Below, piece after piece: positions 50,121-62,185 of a DNA stretch of 64,000 bases (within the stretch, counting starts at the first letter, position 1; each line of letters starts with the position of its first letter). Source of the stretch: Allobosea sp. BK604 (GTDB taxonomy: Bacteria; Pseudomonadota; Alphaproteobacteria; Rhizobiales; Beijerinckiaceae); assembly GCF_004341515.1 (NCBI RefSeq), contig NZ_SLZF01000003.1:310001-374000 (forward strand), in the 5' to 3' direction. The position numbers and the translations under genes are program-made. The notes under the pieces are model-generated. The model saw only the letters and a program-made list of their open reading frames with translations, had not been told where the DNA came from and did no database searches.

Positions 50121-52912
50121 GGTCGCGCCTCCATCCGTTCGGCGACCGGAAGCGCCGGCGACACGATGTCGCCCGCCCCTTGGTCTTCCCCGTCGCCGTC
50201 CTCGATCACGCCGGAGGGTCCGTGGAACACGATCCTCGGCGTGATGTCATTGGCAAGACTAGCATCTCCAAGAAGTAGGAACAGTGTCATTCCGGCGCAA
50301 TGCTCACGCAGGCGGCGGATGATCTCCGGCCCCTTGCTCGTGGTGGCGATGAGCGCGGTGGGATCGAGCACCGCGATCTGCGGCGCCTTGATCAGGGCCT
50401 CCGCCAAGGGCACCGCGAGCCTGAGCCGCTGCGGCAGGTAGCGTCCGCGAATGCCGCAATCGGTGTCGAGCCCGAGCCGGTAGAGCTCCGCCTCCAGCCC
50501 CGAGCGCGAGAGCGCGGCGCGGATGATCTGCGCGACCTTCTTGCCGGCATCGGCGACGCCGAAGCCGATCCGGCCGAAGAGCAGGTTATCGCGCACGCTG
50601 GCGCCATGCATGATCTTCTGCGGATCGTAGAACTCGATATCGCCGGCAGCATCGGCCGGCAGATGCGCCTTGAAGCTGGCGCGCGCCCTGAGCAGGCGCC
50701 GGCGCAGGGCGTCGCCGACCAGGTTCAGCCTGTGCTTGGGCTCGATATAGCCGAGCGCGAGCGCAACCAGGTCCCGCTCCGTCTCCGGATCGAGCGGCTG
50801 GCGCATGTCCTGCTTGGCGAGCGTCGCCGCGAGCTCGTTCAGCTTCTCGAGGTCGAAGCTCGCACCGAACGTGTAGCGTTCGAACAGCGCATGGCCCTGC
50901 GGCAGGCCCTCGAAGATTTCGACCACGGTCGAGACGATCCGCGCGCCCACTTCGGCCAGCGGCTCGATCAGCGCCTCCGCCTGCAGGATGGCGCGGGCAT
51001 AGGGCTCGCCCAGCAGGTGCTCGTTGGCGAAGCGCTCGCTCCGGCGCGTGCCGAAGATCAGGTTCTCGGCGATCGTCGCGTTGGCGTTGTAGCTTTCCGG
51101 ATCGAAGGCCTGGACGATGCCCGCGATCTTGCTCTTGGCGAGCTCGTTGGAGACCGCCTCGCGCGCCTCGATGATGCTGTCCCGCACATGCGCATCGAGC
51201 GGGGCATAGAGCTTTCCGTCGAGACCGAGCTCATAGACGTCCTCGGCGACGCCGAGCACCTCCAGCACCCTGCGGATATGGGCCTCGAGATCGTCGCCAT
51301 TGCTCAGGCCTGCGCCTTCGTAATCCGTCCAGTCGGCCGTGAACGGGAATGGCGTATTGCCGGAGCGCAGGGCCTCGATGAAGCGATGATGCTCCTGCGC
51401 CGTCAGCTTGCCGTCCGGATGCGGCTTCGGGCGGTGGCGCTTCAAGGGCAGCAGGATGTTCTCGCGCAAGGTGCCGTTGATGATTTCGCCATCCTGGCCG
51501 GCATAGCCGATGAGATGGCTCGCACGCTCGACCGAGAGCCGGCCGAGATTGGTCCGGTCGATCATCACCCGGCCGGAATAGGACATGATCTGCCGCCCGA
51601 GAATGCGGCCGAGCACGTCGCGGGCGCCGCCATCGGGGCCGATGATCGCGGCCACGCTCGGGCGCGGCACGCGCAATGACAGCGGCATGAGCAGCGGCTG
51701 GCCGCGATTATCCAGCACCTCGACGCTATCGAGACGGATCTCGCCCGTATCGGGCAGCCGCGTGACGCCCTCCTCCTCGGCGAGCACCAAAGTCTCGTCC
51801 GTATTGAACTGGCTGATCACCTGCTCGTATTTGATGGTGACGTCATTGCGCTGCTGGTCCCAGTCGATCAGCTCCTTGATCGGCGGCGGCAGGTCGCGAT
51901 AGGCGGCGATCACGGCGACGAGCTGGCCGATGTCGAGGCGGCCCTGGAGCGCGAAATAGCCGCCGATCGCGTAGAAGAAGAACGGCGTCACCTGAGCCAG
52001 CAGGTTGTTCAGGAACTTGACCGCGAATTTGCGCTTGTAGAGCGCGTAGCGGATGTCGAACAGCGTCCCGAGCCGGCCGGCGATGTCGGACTGCACATAG
52101 GCCGTCGCGCCATGGCCCTGGATCGTCGGCCCGGCATCGACGACTTCGCCGATCCGTCCGGCGAGCTGGCGCGAGGCGATCTGCCGCTCGCGCCCCAGCC
52201 TGAGCTGCTCCTTGCGCAGGATCGGGATGATGATCGCCTGCGCGATCACGATCAGCAGCGCGATCGAGCCGAGCCAGACGCTCTGCGCCATGATGAAGAC
52301 CAGAGCCGTCATCGCCTGGCTGAGCAGGAAGATCGGCTGGATGAAGGCATCACCGACGAAGCCGCCAATCGGCTCGACCTCGTCCTTGATCATGCTGGCG
52401 ACCTCGGCCGGCTTGACCGAGCGCATCTCCTCGGGCCGGAACCGCATCAGCTGGCTGAACAGGTCGTAGCGCATGCGGCGCAGCATGCGCTCGCCGAGAA
52501 TGCCCTTGCGGACGTTGATGACGTATTTGAAGGCGCCGTTGATCAGCACCAGCAGCAGGAAATACAGGCTCAGGCCGAGCAGCAGCCCGAGCTGATTGAC
52601 CTGGATACCGTCGAACAGATGGAAGCGCGCGCCGCCGAGGAATTCCGGCATGCGGATGGTGAAGTCCATCAGGGTCGTGGTCGTCTTGCCGTCCTTGAAC
52701 GCGCCGCCCTGGATCGCATCGTTGACGATGCGCTTGGGCACATCGAACGAGATCCAGTTGAACGGGATCGAGGCGAAGATGATCAGCAGAACGACAATCT
52801 GTTCGCCGCGGCTCTTCTGCCAGACGTAACGGAAGAGGTTTGTCTCCAAGGGGCGGTCCTGTCTGGCGGGGCGGGAGCCCGCCCGCCAATCGCTTAACCT
52901 GCTCTGCGACAT
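50117..52912 (-). CDS. ABC-exporter-like membrane protein with expanded, degenerate nucleotide-binding region
   Basis: The 931-residue protein has an ABC exporter membrane domain (about 30-350) and then an unusual cytoplasmic region of 580 residues. A single Walker-A-like loop (GPDGGARDVLG, near 422) lacks the invariant Lys and Ser/Thr. Three ENLxxG-type segments follow (LRENILLP near 484, IAENLIFG near 616, VRDNLLFG near 772). The signature is replaced by LPQRLRLAVP and Walker B reads IAVLDPTAL near 846, without the catalytic Glu. It probably binds nucleotides weakly or not at all. It is the first gene of the cyclase operon. The start at 52912 faces the lyase gene. Confidence 0.85.
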   Translation of the reverse strand: MSQSRLSDWRAGSRPARQDRPLETNLFRYVWQKSRGEQIVVLLIIFASIPFNWISFDVPKRIVNDAIQGGAFKDGKTTTTLMDFTIRMPEFLGGARFHLFDGIQVNQLGLLLGLSLYFLLLVLINGAFKYVINVRKGILGERMLRRMRYDLFSQLMRFRPEEMRSVKPAEVASMIKDEVEPIGGFVGDAFIQPIFLLSQAMTALVFIMAQSVWLGSIALLIVIAQAIIIPILRKEQLRLGRERQIASRQLAGRIGEVVDAGPTIQGHGATAYVQSDIAGRLGTLFDIRYALYKRKFAVKFLNNLLAQVTPFFFYAIGGYFALQGRLDIGQLVAVIAAYRDLPPPIKELIDWDQQRNDVTIKYEQVISQFNTDETLVLAEEEGVTRLPDTGEIRLDSVEVLDNRGQPLLMPLSLRVPRPSVAAIIGPDGGARDVLGRILGRQIMSYSGRVMIDRTNLGRLSVERASHLIGYAGQDGEIINGTLRENILLPLKRHRPKPHPDGKLTAQEHHRFIEALRSGNTPFPFTADWTDYEGAGLSNGDDLEAHIRRVLEVLGVAEDVYELGLDGKLYAPLDAHVRDSIIEAREAVSNELAKSKIAGIVQAFDPESYNANATIAENLIFGTRRSERFANEHLLGEPYARAILQAEALIEPLAEVGARIVSTVVEIFEGLPQGHALFERYTFGASFDLEKLNELAATLAKQDMRQPLDPETERDLVALALGYIEPKHRLNLVGDALRRRLLRARASFKAHLPADAAGDIEFYDPQKIMHGASVRDNLLFGRIGFGVADAGKKVAQIIRAALSRSGLEAELYRLGLDTDCGIRGRYLPQRLRLAVPLAEALIKAPQIAVLDPTALIATTSKGPEIIRRLREHCAGMTLFLLLGDASLANDITPRIVFHGPSGVIEDGDGEDQGAGDIVSPALPVAERMEARP

Positions 52913-53017
52913 ATGTGTGTCAGGTACGGGTCCAGCGCAATGTCGCACTGCGGCAAGTGCGACGCTTGCATGACGAGCAGCTTGCATGGTTCGATCACGT
53001 TTGGTGGAGGAAAACGA

Positions 53018-54010
53018 ATGGGCCTGAGGCGTGCCGGAGGCTGGCGCAGGCATGCCCTGGGGCTCGCGCTGCTCGTGGCGGCGGCCTCGCCTTCGCTTTC
53101 GGGACCGGCCGACGACCCGGCGCAATTGCTCCTGAAGGACGATTTCGAAGGCACGGATTTCGCCGCAAAGGGCGGGCTCTTCTATAAGGACAGCATCGAG
53201 CAGCGTGCCGGGCGCGTGACGTTCCAGAACACCGATGTCGAAGCCGGCACCGGCGCGGTGACGCTCTCGGTCAATCCGGCCTGTGGTAGTCACGCCGATG
53301 CCGATTGCGCCGAGCGGGCCGAGGTCTGGGAGCGGCCGGAAGTGCTCGCCGGCTATGACCAGACGGTCTGGTATGGGCTATCGGTCAATCTCGACGACCC
53401 CGTGCCGCAGGACGATGCCCGCTATGTCATCATGCAATGGAAGCGTGAGGCCCTTCCCCTAGGGGATGGCGACTATTCGCCGTTCATGGCGGTCAGGCTC
53501 TACCAGGGCCATCTCGGCGTCACCGTCGAGACCGACCTGGTCGAGACCTATCCTATCGGCGGGCCGGACCGCCCGGACGGCTGCAGGCCGGGCGAGGCGC
53601 TCGTCCTGAACCGGCCCACCGTCGGTCAGACCCGCGCTCTCGTCGCGATGGAAACGGGCACCAATCGTGCCAACTACCCGGGTTATTTCGATTCCTGCAC
53701 GAGCGCGATCACGGTCACCCGGCATGGCGAGCTGCCCCCGGCCCAGAACGGCTGGATCGACTTCGTCTTCCGCTCCAGCCCGGGGCCGCATGGCAACGGC
53801 CATGTCGAGATCTTCGCCGATGGCCGCCCGATCGCCAGCGTGCGCGGCCATATCGGCCATGACGGTCCGGGCTTCGACAAGAACCAATATTTCAAGTTCG
53901 GTCCATACCGGGCGCCGAGCGCGCTGCCATGGAGCGTCACCTACGACAATTTCCGGCGCGGCCCGCGTTGCGCCGATGTCATGCGGGGCGGGCAATGTCC
54001 GCTCGACTAG
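53018..54010 (+). CDS. Polysaccharide lyase, heparin lyase I-like, exported
   Basis: The 330-residue protein has a signal peptide (about 1-27) and a beta-jelly-roll lyase body: DDFEGTDF, SVNPACGSHADADCAERAEVW, WYGLSVNLDD, YVIMQWKREA and a closing WIDFVFRSS, the pattern of PF14099. It should cut an anionic polysaccharide outside the inner membrane. The ribosome site GGAGGAAAACGA precedes ATG 53018; an upstream frame from 52913 is not required. It is divergent from the ABC-like gene. Confidence 0.85.
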   Translation: MGLRRAGGWRRHALGLALLVAAASPSLSGPADDPAQLLLKDDFEGTDFAAKGGLFYKDSIEQRAGRVTFQNTDVEAGTGAVTLSVNPACGSHADADCAERAEVWERPEVLAGYDQTVWYGLSVNLDDPVPQDDARYVIMQWKREALPLGDGDYSPFMAVRLYQGHLGVTVETDLVETYPIGGPDRPDGCRPGEALVLNRPTVGQTRALVAMETGTNRANYPGYFDSCTSAITVTRHGELPPAQNGWIDFVFRSSPGPHGNGHVEIFADGRPIASVRGHIGHDGPGFDKNQYFKFGPYRAPSALPWSVTYDNFRRGPRCADVMRGGQCPLD

Positions 54011-54125
54011 GAGCCGTCACGCGTATCTCGATCGAGACGAGGATTGGCAAGGCCAAGCTTTCCACGTCTAGTAACAACATCCCGGCAGGCGGGAGCTAAA
54101 CAGGGTTTTCGGACGTTAGCGGCTC

Positions 54126-56005
<1,880 letters not shown>

Positions 56006-56009
<4 letters not shown>

Positions 56010-57967
56010 TGACCTCGCATCCCTCGCGCCGCTCCGCGCTGAAGCTCGGCGCCGCCGCCCTTACCGCGGCCGGCCTGCCGCGTCTGGCCTTGGCGCAGGA
56101 CGCCGCCGCCAAGCCCGCGAGCTATATCGACAGCCCGTTCTGGGCCGAAAAGGTCGCCTCCGGAGCGCTGCCGCCGCTCGAGCGGCGCCTGCCAGCGGTG
56201 CCGCGCGTCATCCCCGTCGTCGCCCCGGAGCGCCAGCCCGGCCGCCATGGCGGCACGATCCGGACGCTGATGGGCGACCAGCGCGACATCCGTTTCATCA
56301 CCGTCTACGGCTACACCCGGCTGCTCGTTTACAACGAGGAACTCGACCTGGTTCCCGATGTGCTCGAAGCCGTCGATGTCCAGGAGGGGCGCATCTTCAC
56401 GCTGAAGCTGCGCGCCGGCCATCGCTGGTCCGATGGCAGCCCCTTCACCACCGAGGATTTCCGCTATTGGTGGGAGGATGTCGCCAATAACAAGCGGCTC
56501 TCGCCGGGCGGGCCGCCGCAGGCGCTGCTCGCCGCCGACGAGCCGCCAAAGGTCGAGATCCTGAGCGAGACCGAGATCCGCTACAGCTGGAGCAAGCCGA
56601 ACCCGGTCTTCCTGCCGTCGCTGGCCGATCCGCAGCCGACCTATATCTACATGCCCTCGGCCTATCTGAAGCAGTTCCACGAGCGCTACGCCGACAAGGA
56701 CACGCTGCAGGCCAAGGTCAAGTCGGTCAGGGTCCGGGACTGGGGCTCCCTGCACGAGCGCTATTCGCGCATGTACCGGCCCGAGAATCCCGAATTGCCG
56801 ACGCTCGATCCCTGGCGCAACCTGACGCCGCTTCCGGCCGAGCTGTTCACCTTCCAGCGCAACGCCTATTTCCACCGCGTCGATCAGAACGGCCGGCAAT
56901 TGCCCTATGTCGACGAAGTGACGATGACGCTCGGCACCGCGGCGCTTGTCCCGGCCAAGACCGCAGCGGGCGATTCCGACCTGCAGGCGCGCTATCTCGC
57001 ATTCGCCGACTACACCTTCCTGAAGGATGCCTCGAAGCGGATGAATTTCGAGGTCAAGCTCTGGAAGCGCGCGGAGGGTGCCTGGTTCGCGCTGATGCCG
57101 AACCTGAACGCGATCGACCCGGTCTGGCGTGATCTCAACCGCGATGTCCGCTATCGCCGCGCCCTCTCGGTCGCGATCAACCGCCCGGACATCAACAAGG
57201 TCATCTTTTTCGGCCTGGCCAAGGAGAGCGGCAATACCGCGCTGCCGGGGAGCCCGCTCTTCAGCGCCGAGAATGCGACGATGTGGACCCGGTCCGACCC
57301 GGCACTGGCCAACCGCCTGCTCGACGAGATCGGCCTCGGCAAGCGCGACGGCGACGGCGTGCGCCTGCTACCCGACGGCCGCCGCCTGGAATTCACCATC
57401 GAGACGGCCGGCGAAAGCACCGAGGAGACCGACATCCTCGACCTGATCAAGCAGGATTTCTACCATGTCGGCATCAAGATCTATCCGCGCTCGACCCAGC
57501 GCGACGTCTTCCGCCGCCGGATCATCGCCGGCCAGACGATCATGTCCGCTTCCTCGGGCATGGACAATGCGCTGGTCGCGGCCGAGATGGAGCCCGATGC
57601 GCTGGCACCGACCTCCTCGGCCCAATTCCAGTGGCCGCGCTTCGGCCAGTTCCACGAGAGCGGCGGCCGCGAGGGCGAGAAGTCCGATATCCCCGAGGTC
57701 AAGGAGCTCCTCAGGCTCTATCACGCCTGGCGCAGGAGCTCGACCCATGAGGAGCGGCGCGACATCTGGCAGCAGATGCTGCGGATCAATGCCGAGCAGC
57801 TCTTCACCATCGGCGTGATCAACAGCACGCTCCAGCCCATCGTGGTCTCGCGCCATCTGCGCAACGTGCCGGATACGGGTTTCTACAGCTTCGAGCCCGG
57901 CGCCTTCTTCGGCCGCTACATGCCGGACGCCTTCTGGTTCGACGATGAGCGGCAAGTGAAGAGCTGA
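56006..57967 (+). CDS. Peptide ABC importer, family 5 substrate-binding protein
   Basis: The 653-residue protein starts with a Tat-like leader (SRRSALKLGAAALTAAGL). The body is family 5: the N-terminal domain with YGYTRLLVYNEELDLVPDVLE, the ligand domain, and FRYWWEDV and NRLLDEIGLGKRDGDGVRLL in the C-terminal lobes. At over 600 residues it is larger than DppA or OppA (about 530) and is in the YejA/microcin C-binding size class. It delivers oligopeptides or peptide-like drugs to the permeases below. Confidence 0.93.
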
Positions 57968-57969
57968 CG

Positions 57970-58971
57970 ATGCTGCTCCGCTATATTCTCAAGCGCATCC
58001 TGCTGATGATCCCGACGCTGTTCGTCACCAGCGTCCTGATCTTCACCGTGATCAACCTGCCGGAAGGCGACTATTTCGAGACGCTCGCGGCCGAGATGCA
58101 GGCCCAGGGCGAGAAGGCCGATCTCAGCCGCATCGAATTCCTCAAGAAGGAATACGGCTTCGACAAACCGCTGCCGGAGCGTTACCTGCACTGGGTCGTC
58201 GGCCTGCTCCAGGGCGATATGGGTTATTCCTTCGAATATCAGCGCCCGGTCCGAGAGGTTGTCGGCGACCGCCTGCTGCTGACCATGATGGTCTCCTTCG
58301 TCACGATCATCTTCACTTGGATCGTCGCCTTCCCGATCGGCATCTATTCCGCCACGCACCAGTACAGTTGGGGCGATTACGGGCTGACCTTCCTCGGGCT
58401 GATCGGCCTTGCCGTGCCGCATTTCCTGATGGCGCTGGTCTTCATGTATTTCGCCAATGTCTGGTTCGGCACCTCGATCGGCGGCCTGGTCGATCCGCAA
58501 TATCTCAACCAGCCGATGAGCTGGGCCAAGCTCAGATCGGTGCTGGAACATCTCTGGATCCCGGTGATCATCATCGGCGCCGGCGGCACCGCGGGCATGA
58601 TCCGCTCGGTCCGCGCCAACCTGCTCGACGAGTTGCAGAAGCAGTATTTCGTCACCGCTCGCGCCAAGGGCCTGCCTCCGGGCAGGGCGCTGCGCAAATA
58701 CCCGCTGCGCATGTCGCTCAATTTCTTCGTCTCGGATATCGGCGACATCCTGCCCTCGATCGTCTCGGGCGCCGAGATCGTCGCGATCGTGCTCTCGCTT
58801 CAGACCACCGGGCCGCTGCTGATCCGGGCCCTCCAGAGCCAGGACATGTATCTCGCCGGCTCCTTCCTGATGTTCTTGTCGACGCTGACCGTCGTCGGCG
58901 TGCTGATCTCCGACATCGCGCTTGCGATCCTCGATCCGCGGATCCGCCTGCAGGGGGAGGCGACCAAGTGA
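57970..58971 (+). CDS. Peptide ABC importer, permease 1 (DppB/YejB type)
   Basis: The 333-residue protein has six spans, with the first in LLMIPTLFVTSVLIFTVINL, and the inner-membrane signature YFVTARAKGLPPGRALRKY that contacts the ATPase. The segment after span 1 (GFDKPLPERYLHWVVGLLQGDMGYS) is that of DppB-like proteins. It starts 2 bases after the binding-protein stop and overlaps the second permease by 4 bases. Confidence 0.95.
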   Translation: MLLRYILKRILLMIPTLFVTSVLIFTVINLPEGDYFETLAAEMQAQGEKADLSRIEFLKKEYGFDKPLPERYLHWVVGLLQGDMGYSFEYQRPVREVVGDRLLLTMMVSFVTIIFTWIVAFPIGIYSATHQYSWGDYGLTFLGLIGLAVPHFLMALVFMYFANVWFGTSIGGLVDPQYLNQPMSWAKLRSVLEHLWIPVIIIGAGGTAGMIRSVRANLLDELQKQYFVTARAKGLPPGRALRKYPLRMSLNFFVSDIGDILPSIVSGAEIVAIVLSLQTTGPLLIRALQSQDMYLAGSFLMFLSTLTVVGVLISDIALAILDPRIRLQGEATK

Positions 58972-60143
58972 AGCCCGGACTTCCGCCGGAAGGCGCGCCC
59001 CTGCCGCATACCGCCTCGACCGCCCCGTTCGAGCCTTATGCGATCGAGAAGATGACGCCCAAGCAGGAGCAGGTCTATCTCGCGTCGCAATGGCAGCTGA
59101 TGTGGTGGAAATTCCGCCGCCACAAGCTCGCGGTCATCTCCGGGGTGGTCATCCTCGTGATGTACCTCATGGTCGCGTTCTGCGAGTTTCTGGCGCCCTA
59201 TCACTATACGACGCGCAATACCGACTTCATTCGCGCCCCGCGCCAGCAGGTGCATCTCTTCCACGAGGGCAGCTTCATCGGCCCCTTCGTCTACCCCTAT
59301 ACGATGCGCCTCAACATGGAGAACCTGAAGCGGGAATACGAGGTCGACCGCACCACCCCGCAGCCGATCCGCTTCTTCTGCCGCGGCGACGACTACACGT
59401 TCTGGGGCCTCGTGTCGGGCAACCTGCACCTGTTCTGTCCACCCGAAGGCGGCACGCTCTTCCTGCTCGGCTCCGACCGGCTCGGCCGCGACGTGTTCTC
59501 GCGCATTCTCTATGGCGGGCGCATCTCGCTCAGTATCGGCCTGCTCGGCGTCGGCGTCAGCTTCGTGCTCGGCGTGATCATCGGCGGCATCGCCGGCTAT
59601 TACGGCGGCAAGGTCGATCTCGTCGTCCAGCGCCTGATCGAGATCGTGCAATCGCTGCCGCATATCCCGCTCTGGCTGGCGCTGGCCTCGATCATGCCGC
59701 CCTCGTGGAGTCCGCTCCTGGTCTATTTCGGCATCACCATCATCCTCGGGCTGATGGACTGGACCGGGCTGGCGCGCGCCGTGCGCTCAAAACTGCTCTC
59801 GCTGCGCGAGGAGGATTATGTCGTCGCCGCGCAGCTGATGGGCGCCAAGCCCGCCCGCATCATCGGCCTGCACCTGATTCCCGGCTTCATGAGCCATCTG
59901 ATCGCCGCCGCCACCATCACCATCCCCAAGACGGTGCTGGGCGAGACGGCGCTGAGCTTCCTCGGCCTCGGCCTCCGCCCGCCGATCACGAGCTGGGGCG
60001 TGATGCTGAACGAGTCGCTCAACGTCAACGTGGTGGCGCTCTATCCGTGGTTGCTCTATCCGGTCATCCCGGTGATCCTGATCATCCTGGCCTTCAACTT
60101 CCTCGGCGACGGCTTGCGCGACGCGGCCGATCCCTATCGCTGA
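58968..60143 (+). CDS. Peptide ABC importer, permease 2 (YejE type)
   Basis: The 391-residue protein starts at GTG 58968. After the first span (VISGVVILVMYLMVAFCEF) it has a periplasmic insert of about 120 residues, as in YejE, with DPRGRDV-like GSDRLGRDVFSRILYGGR where transport begins. The EAA loop LREEDYVVAAQLMGAKPARII and LPHIPLWLALASI identify the permease. The extra loop supports the Yej group over Dpp. The stop is followed after 20 bases by a glycosyltransferase gene. Confidence 0.94.
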   Translation: MKPGLPPEGAPLPHTASTAPFEPYAIEKMTPKQEQVYLASQWQLMWWKFRRHKLAVISGVVILVMYLMVAFCEFLAPYHYTTRNTDFIRAPRQQVHLFHEGSFIGPFVYPYTMRLNMENLKREYEVDRTTPQPIRFFCRGDDYTFWGLVSGNLHLFCPPEGGTLFLLGSDRLGRDVFSRILYGGRISLSIGLLGVGVSFVLGVIIGGIAGYYGGKVDLVVQRLIEIVQSLPHIPLWLALASIMPPSWSPLLVYFGITIILGLMDWTGLARAVRSKLLSLREEDYVVAAQLMGAKPARIIGLHLIPGFMSHLIAAATITIPKTVLGETALSFLGLGLRPPITSWGVMLNESLNVNVVALYPWLLYPVIPVILIILAFNFLGDGLRDAADPYR

Positions 60144-60162
60144 GCGCTGCCGCGCCCTGTCA

Positions 60163-61302
60163 TTGCGGATCGAGAAACCGGTGCGGATCGCATTCCACAC
60201 GCCTCTCAACGCGTTCGAGGACGCGCGGATTTCCGGCGACAGACGCATGGCACAGCAGCTCGTCGAGGCCATGACCAACCTCGGCCATGAGCTCGAGCCG
60301 ATCCCGAACGCACGCTCCTATATGCGCACGCCCGACGCCGAGACCCTGACCTTCCACCTCTGCGAGGCACGGGCGCGCCGCGACGCCCTGCTCGACGACT
60401 GGCGCCGCAACGGCGGAGCGCCGGACCTCTGGTTCACCTATCACAGTTACTACAAGGCGCCCGACCTGCTCGGGCCGGAGATCTCGCAGCAGCTCGGCAT
60501 TCCCTATGTCGTCGCCGAGGGGAGCGATTCCGAGCGGCGCGTCGAGGGCGAATGGGCCGAGCATGTCGCAATCGCGCGCCGCAGCTTCGGAACGGTCGAC
60601 CTGCATTTCTGCTTCACCGGCCGCGATCGCCAGGGCCTCCAGCCCTGGGGCCATGAGCACACCGCATTCCTGGCGCTGCCGCCCTTCATCCGCAGCGCGT
60701 CCGACGCTGGCTTGCCGAAGCCCGTGCTCGCCGGCCCGCCGCGCCTGCTCACCATCGCGATGATGCGGCCCGGCAAGTTTCCGAGCTACCGGGCGCTGGC
60801 GGCCTTGCTGGCGCTCGTTCCCGAGCCCTGGTCGCTGACCATTATTGGCGACGGCCCGATGCGCGGCGAGATCGAAGCCGCCTTCGCCGGCATCCCGCCC
60901 GGCCGCCTGCGCTGGCTCGGGGCCATCGCTCATGATCGCGTTAAGGCCGAGCTCGCCGCCCATGACATCTTCGTCTGGCCGGGGGTCCGGGAGGCCTATG
61001 GGTTGGTCTATCTCGAGGCGCAGGCCGCAGGCCTTCCTGTTATCGCTTTCGACAGCGGCGGGGTCTCGGCCACTGTCCGGCCCGGCGAGACCGCGCTTTT
61101 GGTGCCTGACGGCGACATCACGGCGCTCAAGCAGGCTCTCGCGCGCCTGCTGACCGACACGGCCTTGCGAACGCGCATGTCGGCCGCTGCCCGTCGCTTC
61201 GCCACGACGGAGCGCACGCCCGAGCGCGCCCGCGAGATCATTCGCGAAGGCCTCGCGCTCGCCATCACCAGCCACGCCGCCCGGACCAGGCGGACAGCAT
61301 GA
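60163..61302 (+). CDS. Glycosyltransferase family 4 (second cluster)
   Basis: The 379-residue protein has a GT4 C-terminal lobe (RLLTIAMMRPGKFPSYRALAALL, EAYGLVYLEAQAAGLPVIAFDSGG, PGETALLVPDGD). The N-terminal lobe is less typical (RIAFHTPLNAFEDARISGDRRMA). The start may be TTG 60163 or GTG 60181; neither has a strong ribosome site. It overlaps the deacetylase gene by 4 bases. Confidence 0.87.
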   Translation: MRIEKPVRIAFHTPLNAFEDARISGDRRMAQQLVEAMTNLGHELEPIPNARSYMRTPDAETLTFHLCEARARRDALLDDWRRNGGAPDLWFTYHSYYKAPDLLGPEISQQLGIPYVVAEGSDSERRVEGEWAEHVAIARRSFGTVDLHFCFTGRDRQGLQPWGHEHTAFLALPPFIRSASDAGLPKPVLAGPPRLLTIAMMRPGKFPSYRALAALLALVPEPWSLTIIGDGPMRGEIEAAFAGIPPGRLRWLGAIAHDRVKAELAAHDIFVWPGVREAYGLVYLEAQAAGLPVIAFDSGGVSATVRPGETALLVPDGDITALKQALARLLTDTALRTRMSAAARRFATTERTPERAREIIREGLALAITSHAARTRRTA

Positions 61303-62060
61303 GCACGACGATCTGGCAGCCCCTGCTCGCCGAGCTCGATCGCTGGTCCGCGGAGGGTCGGCGCATCCGGCTCTGGCTCCGCGATGACGACGCCATCGCG
61401 CCGAGCCCGCAGCTCGACACCCTCGTCGGCCTCAGCGAGCGCTTCGCCCTGCCCGTGCTTCTGGCGGTGATCCCCCTTTCAGCCGAACCGGCCCTGGCGG
61501 AGCGCCTGCGCGACGCTCCTCTGCTGCGGCCGAGCCAGCACGGCGCCGCGCACCACAATCATGCGCCAGCACCCGGGAAGAAATCCGAGTTCGGCCTGCA
61601 CCGGCCGGTGGACGACATCCTCGCCGAGGTCGAAGCGGCCAGGCGGCGGCTCGATGCGCTGTTCGGGCCGGCACTGCTCCCCGTCTTCGTACCGCCCTGG
61701 AACCGGATCGATCCTGCCATCGCCGCGAGGCTGCCTGCGCTCGGCTTCACCGGCCTGTCCTGCTTCCGCGGTTTCACACTCGGCCCAGAGGGCGGCCCGG
61801 CTCTCGCCAACACCGATATCGACATCATGGACTGGCATCGCGGGCGGGTCGGCCGGCAAGCCGCCGCGCTTGCAGAGGAGGCCCGCACCCTTCTGGAGCA
61901 GCGGCGCCTGTCACGTTCGCGCGACGACGGGCTCGGTCTTTTGCTGCACCATCGCGACCATGACGCCACCGCCTGGACGTTCCTTGACGGGTTCCTCGGA
62001 GCCGTCGCGCCTCATCCGGCGGTCGTCTTCACGGATCCGCGAATATTATTTGAGCCTTGA
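61299..62060 (+). CDS. Polysaccharide deacetylase-like protein
   Basis: The 253-residue protein shows NodB-like motifs: LRDDDAIAP for the catalytic and metal-binding Asps, QHGAAHHNHAP for the His ligands, PPWNRIDPAIAARL for motif 3 and HHRDHDATAWTFLDGF near the C-terminus. It is a divergent member without signal peptide, so it may act on a cytoplasmic lipid-linked glycan. It overlaps the GT4 gene. Confidence 0.8.
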   Translation: MSTTIWQPLLAELDRWSAEGRRIRLWLRDDDAIAPSPQLDTLVGLSERFALPVLLAVIPLSAEPALAERLRDAPLLRPSQHGAAHHNHAPAPGKKSEFGLHRPVDDILAEVEAARRRLDALFGPALLPVFVPPWNRIDPAIAARLPALGFTGLSCFRGFTLGPEGGPALANTDIDIMDWHRGRVGRQAAALAEEARTLLEQRRLSRSRDDGLGLLLHHRDHDATAWTFLDGFLGAVAPHPAVVFTDPRILFEP

Positions 62061-62185
62061 TGCCGCCTGACGGGGCGCGCCCGGGCTTGGAGCCCGTCGC
62101 CTGAAGCGCTATGCTTCTTCCTGTTCAGGTGCGTTCGTCCTCTGCCCAGAGGTCGTGTGGCTTTGCTGTGGAGGGCGGCGCGTCC

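Noticed and set aside
52913..53293. N-terminal extension of the ABC-like protein on the minus strand
   Set aside because: It overlaps the coding region of the divergent lyase gene and has no domain. ATG 52912 gives the normal exporter-type opening.
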